From the NCBI GenBank assembly GCA_003520365.1, contig DOUW01000339.1, forward strand, positions 1 through 11,057: 11,057 nt of DNA. The letters are read 5' to 3'. Positions within the stretch are counted from its first letter, which is position 1. Every line of letters starts with the position of its first letter. The DNA is from Massilia sp. (GTDB lineage: Bacteria > Pseudomonadota > Gammaproteobacteria > Burkholderiales > Burkholderiaceae_D). This document shows, piece by piece, positions 1 to 6,230 of the stretch. The translations under genes and the position numbers were made by a program. Below the pieces are notes generated by a model. The model was given only the letters and a program-made list of their open reading frames with translations, did not search any database and was not told the origin of the DNA.

Positions 1-1
1 C

Positions 2-2647
2 CAGCCGGTCCAGGCAGTGTCCGTGGTGCAGGTCACCGGCCTGCGCCAGAGCCTGCGTTCGGCCGAGAGCATCAAGCGCGACGCGCTGCAGGTGGTCGAC
101 GCCATCAATGCCGAGGACATCGGCAAGTTCCCCGACCGCCAGGCCGGCGACGCCCTGCAGCGCGTGGCCGGGGTGCAGGTCGGGCGCGACCGCGGCCAGA
201 CCGACACCGTCATCATCCGCGGCCTGCCGGACGTGGTCACGACCATCGATGGCAACGAGATCTTCACCGCCGCCCAGCGCCGCCTGTCCTACCAGGATTT
301 GCCGGTGCAGTCGATCTCCGGCCTTGAGGTTTACAAGTCGGCCACCCCGAACCAGCTCGAGGGCGGGATCGCCGGCGCCGTCAACGTGCGTTTGCGCTCG
401 CCCTTCGACGCCAAGGGCCTCAGTTTCACCGGCTTCGTCGAGGACCGCATGCAGAAGACCAACGGCAGCGATGCGACGGAGGACCGGCACAACCCCGGCG
501 GCGGCTTCTCGGTCAGCAACCGCTGGGACACCGGGGTCGGCGAAATGGGCGCGCTGCTCGACGTCGCCGTGTTCCGCGAGAACTGGGCCTATCCGGTGCA
601 ATGGGTCGACCGGCCCGAAAATGTGTTCTCGGTGAACCCGAACGGCACCGCGACCCGCCTCGACAACCGGGTGCCGCCGGTGGCGGCCCCGGGCGAAGTG
701 CTGGGCCAGCTGCCGAACATCGGCGGCATCTACAACAGCGGCAAGCGCGAGCGCCAGAGCATCCACGGCGCCTTCCAGTGGAAGATCAGCCCGCAGCTGC
801 AGGCAAGCGCCCAGTACCTGGGCATGGGCTATCAGGGCCGCAACGCGGTCAACTACATTCTCGACATCGTCACCTGGGCGCCGCGCCTGACCAACGTGGC
901 GCTGGCGCCGCAGGGCAGCCACTGCAATACGCGGCGCGGCACGATCTGCCCGATCCTGTCGGCCGACGCCGCGGCCGCCCAGTTCGGCCCCGGCGCCTAT
1001 GACTGGGACCCCTACATGGCGACCAGCACCTGGGGCCAGGACGAGCGCACCCGTACCAACTACCTGAACCTCGCGCTGCGCTACGCGAACGGCCCGCTGA
1101 CGGTGAATACCCACGTGGCCTACACCCGCTCGAAGTTCGTCAACGACACCATCATCGTCGACCAGCAGGTCCCGGGCGCCAGCTCCAGCGTGTACGCGGT
1201 CGGCGCCGACGGCCACGGCGGCTACAACGCGGTCACCACGCCGGGCAGCGCGAATGCCTTGCGCGACCCGAACGGGTTCGTGCTGCGCGGCCTGGTCCAG
1301 AACTGGAACGAACAGGCCGGCAACCAGTGGCAGTGGCGCGCCGACGGCACCTACAGCCTCGGCGGCGACTTCTTCCGCGCCATCCTGGCGGGTGTGCGCC
1401 TGTCCCAGCGCAAGGCCAGCTACCACGGCGCCGAACGCGCGTCCGATCTTGCCAATACCAACCGCCCGACCCCGATCGGCCTGTTCGGCCCTGGCTTCGA
1501 ACAGCTGGTGCCGGGCCTGGACCGCCTGGGCGGCCCCTGGTACACGCCGTCGTCCGACTTCCTGCTCGATAACGCCGACACCGTGCGCAATGCCTATGGC
1601 CAGCCGAGCGGCCGCGTGCCCGACGACCCGACCCGCCTGTTCGACCAGAAGGAACGCAACGCCACCTTCTACCTGTCGGGACGCTGGGAAACCGAGTTCG
1701 GCGGCGTGAAGGTCAGCGGCGAAGCGGGTGCACGCGTACTGCGCGACAAGCGCACGCTGCGCGGCCAGAACCGCATCGGCGACGTGGTCAGCGACGTCAG
1801 CCTGTCGACCTCCGAGACCAACGTGTTGCCGAGCATCTCGGCGGTCGTCAACTGGAACGAGCAATGGCAGTCGCACCTGTCGGCCGGCAAGACCCTGACC
1901 CGTCCGGGCTTCCGCGAGCTGAACCCGGCGCTGTCCCTGGTTCCGCCGACGGTGAACGCCCCGGGCAGCGGCGGTTCGGGCAACCCCTACCTGGAACCGA
2001 CCCGCTCCAAGAATATCGATGCCACGCTGGAGTACTATTTCGCGAAGAACGGCTATGCCCAGATCGCGCTGTTCCACCGCGATATCGACGGTTACCTGCA
2101 GAACTTCACCCAGGACGAGAGCATCGGCGGCGTGACCTACCGCGTGACGCGTCCGCAGAACTCGGGCAAGGGCACGCTGCGCGGCGCGGAATTCGGCATC
2201 CAGAAGTTCTTCGACTTCCTGCCCGGTATCTGGAGCGACTTCGGCGTCCAGGCCAACTACACCTGGATCGACGGCGACAACGAGACCAGAACGAGCTTCG
2301 GCAGCGACGTCTACGAGAAAACCGCCCTGATCGGCGTGGCCAAGCAGAACTACAACCTCGCGCTGCTCTACGAGCGCAACGGCGTCACCGGCCGCCTGGC
2401 CGCGACGCGCCGCGGCGACTACGTCGAGCAGATCGCCGAGCCGCCCTTCGCCCAGGACCGCGTGGTCAAGGCCACCACCTTCGTCGACCTGAGTATCGGC
2501 TACGAGGTGACGCCGAACGTGTCGCTGCACTTCGACGCGATCAACCTGACCAAGGCCAAGTTCGAGAGTTCGCTCGGGCCATACCAGCCGCGCGACATCC
2601 GCTACAACCCGACCACCTACGCGCTCAGCCTGCGCTACAAAATGTGA
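2..2647 (+). CDS. TonB-dependent outer-membrane receptor (5' end outside window)
   Basis: This gene encodes an outer-membrane beta-barrel transporter that uses TonB-ExbBD energy to import a large substrate. The reading frame is open from base 2, so the true start, signal peptide and any TonB box lie upstream; about 881 codons are visible. The visible N-terminus (VTGLRQSLRSAESIKRDA) leads into the plug domain, roughly residues 20-135, with landmarks DALQRVAGVQV, IIRGLPDVVTTIDG and GGIAGAVNVRLRSP. The rest is barrel, ending in an aromatic/hydrophobic strand (YALSLRYKM). A Cys pair near residues 308 and 316 could form a loop disulfide. The VxAINAEDIGKFPD style belongs to the Xanthomonas/Caulobacter TonB receptor class, often used for plant oligosaccharides. 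The GH43 gene 29 bases downstream supports a carbohydrate substrate. The exact ligand cannot be read from the sequence. Confidence 0.95.
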   Translation, partial: QPVQAVSVVQVTGLRQSLRSAESIKRDALQVVDAINAEDIGKFPDRQAGDALQRVAGVQVGRDRGQTDTVIIRGLPDVVTTIDGNEIFTAAQRRLSYQDLPVQSISGLEVYKSATPNQLEGGIAGAVNVRLRSPFDAKGLSFTGFVEDRMQKTNGSDATEDRHNPGGGFSVSNRWDTGVGEMGALLDVAVFRENWAYPVQWVDRPENVFSVNPNGTATRLDNRVPPVAAPGEVLGQLPNIGGIYNSGKRERQSIHGAFQWKISPQLQASAQYLGMGYQGRNAVNYILDIVTWAPRLTNVALAPQGSHCNTRRGTICPILSADAAAAQFGPGAYDWDPYMATSTWGQDERTRTNYLNLALRYANGPLTVNTHVAYTRSKFVNDTIIVDQQVPGASSSVYAVGADGHGGYNAVTTPGSANALRDPNGFVLRGLVQNWNEQAGNQWQWRADGTYSLGGDFFRAILAGVRLSQRKASYHGAERASDLANTNRPTPIGLFGPGFEQLVPGLDRLGGPWYTPSSDFLLDNADTVRNAYGQPSGRVPDDPTRLFDQKERNATFYLSGRWETEFGGVKVSGEAGARVLRDKRTLRGQNRIGDVVSDVSLSTSETNVLPSISAVVNWNEQWQSHLSAGKTLTRPGFRELNPALSLVPPTVNAPGSGGSGNPYLEPTRSKNIDATLEYYFAKNGYAQIALFHRDIDGYLQNFTQDESIGGVTYRVTRPQNSGKGTLRGAEFGIQKFFDFLPGIWSDFGVQANYTWIDGDNETRTSFGSDVYEKTALIGVAKQNYNLALLYERNGVTGRLAATRRGDYVEQIAEPPFAQDRVVKATTFVDLSIGYEVTPNVSLHFDAINLTKAKFESSLGPYQPRDIRYNPTTYALSLRYKM

Positions 2648-2664
2648 GGGCCAGGGTCCCGTTC

Positions 2665-2679
2665 AAGGAGAAGCGATTG
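2665..2679 (+). promoter_or_regulatory. Shine-Dalgarno and TTG start of the GH43 gene
   Basis: AAGGAG at 2665-2670 is followed by six bases and TTG at 2677-2679. No ATG or GTG start precedes the conserved NPVYPETFADP motif at suitable spacing, so this ribosome site fixes the start at a TTG codon. The open frame itself extends much further upstream, but only as a shadow of the receptor gene. Confidence 0.8.
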
Positions 2680-3633
2680 CAGCGCACCTACCAGAACCCG
2701 GTCTATCCGGAGACCTTCGCCGACCCCTTCGTGCTGAAGCACGAGGGCGTCTATTACGCCTACGGCACGGGCCCAGCCGGCGCGGACGGCCGCCAGGTGC
2801 CGGTGCTGCGTTCGGCGGACCTGGTCGCGTGGGAGCCCCTCGGCCATGCGCTGGCGCCGACCGGCGCCTTGCACTACTGGGCGCCGGAAGTGGCCTTCCA
2901 CGCGGGCCGCTTCTACATGTACTACTCATCGGGCTCGGCCGACGAGGGCACCGACCAGAAGCTGCGCGTGGCCGTCGCCGACGATCCGGCCGGCCCCTTC
3001 GTCGATTGCGGCAAGATCCTGGTGCCGGACCAGCCGTTCTCGATCGACGCCCATCCCTACCGGCACCTCGACGGCGAGTGGTACCTGTTCTATTGCGTCG
3101 ATTTCCTCGACATCGAGGACGACCACCGGGTCGGCACCGGCATCGTGGTCGACCGCCTGCTCGACATGACGACCCTGGCCGGCCAGCCCCAGGTCGTGGT
3201 GCGCCCGCACCAGGACTGGCACATCTTCCGCAAGGGGCGCACCATGTACGGCAGCGTCCACGACTGGCACACGGTGGAGGGCGCCGCGGTGCAGGTGCAC
3301 GATGGCCGCGTCTACTGCTTCTACAGCGGCGGCGCCTGGGAGCGCGAGAACTACGGCGTCAGCTACGTCTTGGCCGACCACCCGCTCGGACCGTATCGCC
3401 GGCCCGAGGGCGGGCACGAGGCGCTGCTGATGCGCAGCCGGCCCGGCATCCTCGGGCCGGGACACAACTCCTTCACCACCTCGCCCGACGACAGCCAGAC
3501 CTGGATCGTGTATCACGCCTGGGACACGGCCCAGACCGCGCGCCGCATGTGCATCGACCTGTTGAACTGGGAAGACGGGCGGCCGGTCACGCAAGGGCCG
3601 ACCAGTGGGGGGCAGGAGGCGCCTGCAGGGTGA
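2677..3633 (+). CDS. Glycoside hydrolase family 43 protein (beta-xylosidase / alpha-L-arabinofuranosidase type)
   Basis: This is a 318-residue single-domain five-bladed beta-propeller glycosidase. GH43 enzymes cleave arabinose or xylose units from plant polysaccharides with inversion. The three family acidic residues are visible: D16 (ETFADPFVL, general base), D124 (FSIDAHPYR, pKa modulator) and E201 (HTVEGAAVQV, general acid). HYWAPEV at 66-72 and GPGHNSF at 260-266, whose His commonly sits near the bound metal in this family, also fit. No signal peptide is seen, so the enzyme is probably cytoplasmic and acts on imported oligosaccharides. It lies 29 bases after the TonB receptor with no terminator between, so the two are likely co-transcribed. 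The C-terminal tail after residue 305 is Gly/Pro-rich and probably disordered. Family assignment is firm; the precise substrate is not. Confidence 0.92.
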   Translation: MQRTYQNPVYPETFADPFVLKHEGVYYAYGTGPAGADGRQVPVLRSADLVAWEPLGHALAPTGALHYWAPEVAFHAGRFYMYYSSGSADEGTDQKLRVAVADDPAGPFVDCGKILVPDQPFSIDAHPYRHLDGEWYLFYCVDFLDIEDDHRVGTGIVVDRLLDMTTLAGQPQVVVRPHQDWHIFRKGRTMYGSVHDWHTVEGAAVQVHDGRVYCFYSGGAWERENYGVSYVLADHPLGPYRRPEGGHEALLMRSRPGILGPGHNSFTTSPDDSQTWIVYHAWDTAQTARRMCIDLLNWEDGRPVTQGPTSGGQEAPAG

Positions 3634-3706
3634 GTTCAGGGCGCGTATGTGACTTGCATCAAAAGTTATGCATTGATTGGAGTCAGGCTCAACTTGATGT
3701 GGGGGT

Positions 3707-3735
3707 TTGACGGTCCTTAAGGATGGGAATACGCT
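3707..3735 (+). promoter_or_regulatory. Possible sigma70 promoter for an orphan transcript
   Basis: TTGACG at 3707-3712 (five of six bases of the -35 consensus) is followed by a 17-base spacer and TACGCT at 3730-3735 (T, A and final T match the -10 consensus). The spacing is ideal but the -10 is weak. Transcription would begin near 3742, just before a nested hairpin. No protein gene follows before the terminator at 3912-3942. Confidence 0.3.
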
Positions 3736-3741
3736 AATGCT

Positions 3742-3942
3742 TGTCCGGCGCCCGGTGTGCAGACCGAACGCCGGATAGTTTTAAATAATCAATGCAAAGG
3801 CAGCGATGTCGCGATGAAGACGACGATGATCGCCGGATGTAGGTGGATCGTAAACCTGAAACTTCGCAACGCGTATGTCATTCGCATTTGAGTCCTTTCT
3901 ATGTTGTGCCAGGGGCCGGGAACCCCTCCCGGCCCTTTTTTT
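3742..3942 (+). ncRNA. Candidate small RNA of about 200 nt
   Basis: The stretch lies between a possible promoter and a strong intrinsic terminator, with no good protein gene inside. Its 5' end can fold into a hairpin with a 7-bp outer stem (TCCGGCG 3744-3750 with CGCCGGA 3769-3775), a 2x2 internal loop and a 4-bp inner stem (CGGT 3753-3756 with ACCG 3763-3766). A second pairing, GCGAT 3803-3807 with ATCGC 3829-3833, follows. The terminator loop is C-rich (AACCCCT), a feature seen in some small RNAs that bind Shine-Dalgarno sequences. Alternatives are a long 3' untranslated region of the GH43 operon or a 25-codon peptide gene at 3814-3891. I do not recognise a known RNA family. Confidence 0.25.
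3912..3942 (+). terminator. Strong intrinsic terminator
   Basis: A perfect 8-bp GC stem (GGGCCGGG 3913-3920, CCCGGCCC 3928-3935) has a 7-nt loop AACCCCT and is followed by seven T residues at 3936-3942. It works only on the plus strand. It lies 278 bases after the GH43 stop, farther than usual for that gene, so it may end either the receptor/GH43 message or an independent small transcript. Confidence 0.9.
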
Positions 3943-3950
3943 GACTGACC

Positions 3951-3962
3951 ACATAATTATGT
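3951..3962. repeat. 12-bp perfect palindrome ACATAATTATGT
   Basis: A perfect AT-rich dyad lies nine bases after the terminator T-run in otherwise GC-rich DNA. It could be a protein-binding site, but no promoter that it would control is evident. Function is unknown. Confidence 0.4.
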
Positions 3963-4077
3963 AGCCGAACCGACAATTCACAGTTGCGTGTAGTCACACC
4001 GTTCGGGGCGAACTCCTCCATCGCTTGGCTGTCCAGTCCTTCTCCTCCCGCGTCGGTGCCCATCGGTTCCGAACGCT

Positions 4078-4106
4078 GGTAGCGTCACTCCAAGTGCTCC
4101 GCTACC
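4078..4106. repeat. Inverted repeat (hairpin) without a T tract
   Basis: GGTAGCG at 4078-4084 pairs with CGCTACC at 4100-4106, and an inner CACT (4086-4089) pairs with AGTG (4093-4096). No U run follows on either strand, so it is not a standard terminator. It lies about 160 bases beyond the minus-strand blaI-like stop and could be a 3' stabilising structure or a Rho-associated end. Confidence 0.4.
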
Positions 4107-4266
4107 TTAACGCGGCGCCGCGCTCATAAAGACCCATAGCGTCGCTGCTGCGCGCACGGTCGGTTCGGTGGTCGGTCTCACGCCTTCCAGGGAGCTTGTG
4201 CCGAGCCAGCAGGATAAGGATCGCAAGGCTGGCGAAGGGCGCAGCGCGTCCCGGCAGGGAGCAGGC

Positions 4267-4656
4267 TCACTTGCCATCGTCGAACTCATCGACCAGGCGG
4301 CGTAGCTCCTGGAGGTCTGCGGGCGACAGCTTGCGCCGGCTGCCGAAGTGCGCGACCAGCGGCGCGATGCGCCCGCCGAACAGACGCTGCACCAGGCCTT
4401 CGCTTTCGCGCGCCAGCCAGTCCTCGCGCCGCAGCACCGCATGGTAGAGGAAGCGCCGTCCATCCTTGGTGGCCGCGATCGCACCCTTCTTGAGCAGGCG
4501 GTTGAGGAGGGTCTTGACGGTGGCGCTTTGCCAGTGCTGGCTTTCGGAAAGGGCAACCACGACCTGTTCGGCCACGACGGGTCCGGGTGCGCGCCACAGC
4601 ACCTCCATGACGTGCGTCTCGGCGTCGCTGATGTTGGTTTCAGAAGTAGTCGGCAT
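4267..4656 (-). CDS. BlaI/MecI/CopY-family transcriptional repressor
   Basis: This is a 129-residue winged-helix repressor. Proteins of this family bind TTAC/GTAA-type dyads as dimers and are usually inactivated by a partner M56 membrane protease. Residues 8-22 (NISDAETHVMEVLWR) match the family's first helix. Residues 44-59 (SATVKTLLNRLLKKG) are the recognition helix, followed by the wing GRRFLYHAV at 66-74. The C-terminal part (LFGGRIAPLVAHF, then SPADLQELRRLVDEF) is the usual dimerisation region, and the length is normal. Translation starts at ATG 4656; the upstream sequence has only a weak ribosome site. A BlaI-like operator overlaps its promoter, so autorepression is likely. No M56 gene follows: downstream there is only a short hydrophobic stretch in broken frames. 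Its target may be itself or the divergent MFS gene. Confidence 0.93.
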   Translation of the reverse strand: MPTTSETNISDAETHVMEVLWRAPGPVVAEQVVVALSESQHWQSATVKTLLNRLLKKGAIAATKDGRRFLYHAVLRREDWLARESEGLVQRLFGGRIAPLVAHFGSRRKLSPADLQELRRLVDEFDDGK

Positions 4657-4665
4657 GAGAGAATC

Positions 4666-4706
4666 ATTTATAGTTGTAATCGCCAGCGATGATTACACTC
4701 GTAATC
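4666..4706. promoter_or_regulatory. BlaI-type operator region (two dyads)
   Basis: GATTAC (4691-4696) and GTAATC (4701-4706) form a perfect inverted repeat with a 4-base spacer. This is the same geometry as the known BlaI/MecI core TTAC-N4-GTAA. A second, degenerate dyad with the same spacing lies at 4666-4681 (ATTTAT-N4-GTAATC), 25 bp away centre to centre. TGTAATC (4675-4681) and GATTACA (4691-4697) also form an overlapping inverted repeat. The sites sit immediately upstream of the repressor start codon. Confidence 0.65.
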
Positions 4707-4717
4707 GACGCTGTCAA
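4690..4717 (-). promoter_or_regulatory. Predicted sigma70 promoter of the blaI-like gene
   Basis: On the minus strand TTGACA (4717-4712, a perfect -35) is followed by a 16-base spacer and TAATCA (4695-4690) as a weak -10. The perfect operator dyad at 4691-4706 covers the spacer and -10, so a bound repressor would block RNA polymerase. Transcription would start near 4683, about 26 bases before the ATG. Confidence 0.5.
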
Positions 4718-4892
4718 GCACTGGCCGCAGCCTGGATGCCGAAGGTCGCCGGTTTTTCGCCGCTATGTCTTCCATTGCACAGTCCGCGCCGGCGATGTCC
4801 TGCACACTCGGCGCTATCGGAGAGCCCGCAGGGCCGATGGGAAAACGTTAAAATTGCCCGATCGTAAGCACAGCAACCTTGAAGGGAAACAG

Positions 4893-6209
4893 ATGGCGAC
4901 ATCGCGCATGACCGTCGAGCAGGGCATACAGGCAGCCGGTGTCGGCAAATTCCAGTACCGCCTGTTCATGATCTTCGGCCTGGTCTGGATGGCCGACGCC
5001 ATGCAGGTGCTGTCGATCGGCTTCACCGCGCCCTCGATCGCGAAAACCTTCGGCATCGCCATGCCGCAGGCGCTCGAGACCGGCACCGTGTTTTTCGTCG
5101 GCATGCTGCTCGGCGCCTTCGGTTTCGGCCGCCTGGCCGACCGCATCGGACGCCGCCCGGTGCTGATGACGGCGGTGCTGGTCGACGCCTGCTTCGGCGT
5201 CGCCTCCGCCTTTGCGCCGGATTTCACCTGGCTGCTGGCGCTGCGCTTCCTGACCGGCATCGGCGTCGGCGGCACGCTGCCGGTCGACTACACGATGATG
5301 GCCGAATTCCTGCCGAGCGACCGGCGCGGGCGCTGGCTGGTGCTGCTCGAATCCTTCTGGGCGGTCGGCACCATCCTGCTGGCGGTGCTGGCCCTGGTGG
5401 CGCTGCGCTGGGGCGAGGACGCCTGGCGCGTGATCTTCTTCGTGACCGGGATCCCGGCCATGGTGGGCGTGGTGCTGCGCCTGTCGATTCCCGAGTCGCC
5501 GATGTACCTGAACCGCAGCGGCATGCCGGAGCAGGCGCGCGCGGTGCTCGAGCGCGTCGCGCGGGTGAATGGCCGCCAGGTGGCGATTCCCGCGCTGCAT
5601 CAGGAAAGCCCGGTCAAGCACGGGCTGTCGGCGCTGTTCTCGCACGGACTGCTGCGCCGCAGCGTCTGCCTGTTCGCGGCCTGGGCGCTGATCTCGATCG
5701 CCTACTACGGCGTGTTCGTCTACCTGCCGGTGCGCCTGAGCAGCGAAGGCTTCGGCTTCATGCGCGGCCAGGAATTCCTGATCCTGCTCGCCCTGGTGCA
5801 GTTGCCCGGCTTCGCGCTGTCGGCCTACGGCGTGGAACGCTGGGGCCGGAAGCCCACCCTGATCGGCTTCCTGCTGCTGAGCGCCCTGGGCTGCATGCTC
5901 TACAGCTTCGGCAGCGCCACCGCGGTGGTGGTCGGCTCGACCCTGTTGATGAGCTTTGCGCTGCTGGGGACCTGGGGCGCGCTGTACGCCTTTACGCCCG
6001 AGGTCTACCCGACCGACCTGCGCGCCAGCGGCATGGGCACGGCCGGCGCGGTGGCGCGCTTCGGCGGCCTGTTCGCGCCGGCCATCGTGGCGCCGGTGAT
6101 GGCGACCCACTTCACACTGGCGCTGGCCATGCTGGCCGGCTTTCTGGCGCTCGGGGCGCTGGCGATTGCACTCGTGGACGTGGAGTCGCGCAACCGCGTG
6201 CTGGAGTGA
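4893..6209 (+). CDS. MFS permease, metabolite:H+ symporter (NiaP/SV2-like)
   Basis: This is a 438-residue inner-membrane transporter with the 12-helix MFS layout and a hydrophilic loop at about 205-250. The first helix carries an acidic residue (WMADAMQV, D35), typical of aromatic-acid/niacin-type symporters. MFS motif A is at 79-89 (GRLADRIGRRP). PESPMYL at 200-206 and TPEVYPTDLRASGMG at 368-382 are signatures of the SV2/OCT/NiaP branch. The ATG at 4893 is chosen because AAGGG (4882-4886) lies six bases before it; the frame is open further upstream, but that stretch does not read as a membrane protein. It is divergent from the blaI-like gene with 236 bases between them, so repressor control is possible. 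The substrate (nicotinate, an aromatic acid or another small organic acid) cannot be decided from sequence. Confidence 0.88.
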   Translation: MATSRMTVEQGIQAAGVGKFQYRLFMIFGLVWMADAMQVLSIGFTAPSIAKTFGIAMPQALETGTVFFVGMLLGAFGFGRLADRIGRRPVLMTAVLVDACFGVASAFAPDFTWLLALRFLTGIGVGGTLPVDYTMMAEFLPSDRRGRWLVLLESFWAVGTILLAVLALVALRWGEDAWRVIFFVTGIPAMVGVVLRLSIPESPMYLNRSGMPEQARAVLERVARVNGRQVAIPALHQESPVKHGLSALFSHGLLRRSVCLFAAWALISIAYYGVFVYLPVRLSSEGFGFMRGQEFLILLALVQLPGFALSAYGVERWGRKPTLIGFLLLSALGCMLYSFGSATAVVVGSTLLMSFALLGTWGALYAFTPEVYPTDLRASGMGTAGAVARFGGLFAPAIVAPVMATHFTLALAMLAGFLALGALAIALVDVESRNRVLE

Positions 6210-6230
6210 AGCGGCTCGTCAGCTGCTGCG

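Larger units (their letters stand above)
3634..4266. other. Long intergenic region, no convincing protein gene
   Basis: These 633 bases separate the GH43 gene from the convergent blaI-like gene. Base composition is lower in GC than the flanking genes. I see a possible promoter (3707-3735), a nested hairpin (3744-3775), a clear plus-strand terminator (3912-3942), a 12-bp palindrome (3951-3962) and a hairpin (4078-4106). Short open frames exist: 25 codons at 3814-3891 (+) and 54 codons at 3899-4063 (-). The second reads through the terminator, and neither has a well-placed ribosome site. The part from 3963 to 4266 otherwise shows nothing I can name. Confidence 0.6.

Noticed and set aside
3814..3891. 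25-codon plus-strand frame (MKTTMIAGCRW start) ending 20 bases before the terminator
   Set aside because: The nearest purine-rich sequence (AAAGG, 3796-3800) is about 13 bases from the ATG, and the composition suggests chance. It is mentioned only as an alternative to the small RNA.
3781..3981. 66-codon minus-strand frame in the intergenic region
   Set aside because: It crosses the strong plus-strand terminator and the palindrome, has no recognisable protein features and no ribosome site.
3899..4063. 54-codon minus-strand frame from ATG 4063
   Set aside because: It translates the terminator hairpin and has no family resemblance.
4107..4667. 186-codon minus-strand frame overlapping the blaI-like gene
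   Set aside because: It is a frame-shifted shadow: the overlapping frame 4267-4656 gives a full BlaI protein, while this one is Arg/Ser/Pro-rich with no domain.
4689..4892. N-terminal extension of the MFS gene to 4689
   Set aside because: The extension is not membrane-like and covers the blaI operator/promoter region. ATG 4893 has a well-spaced ribosome site.
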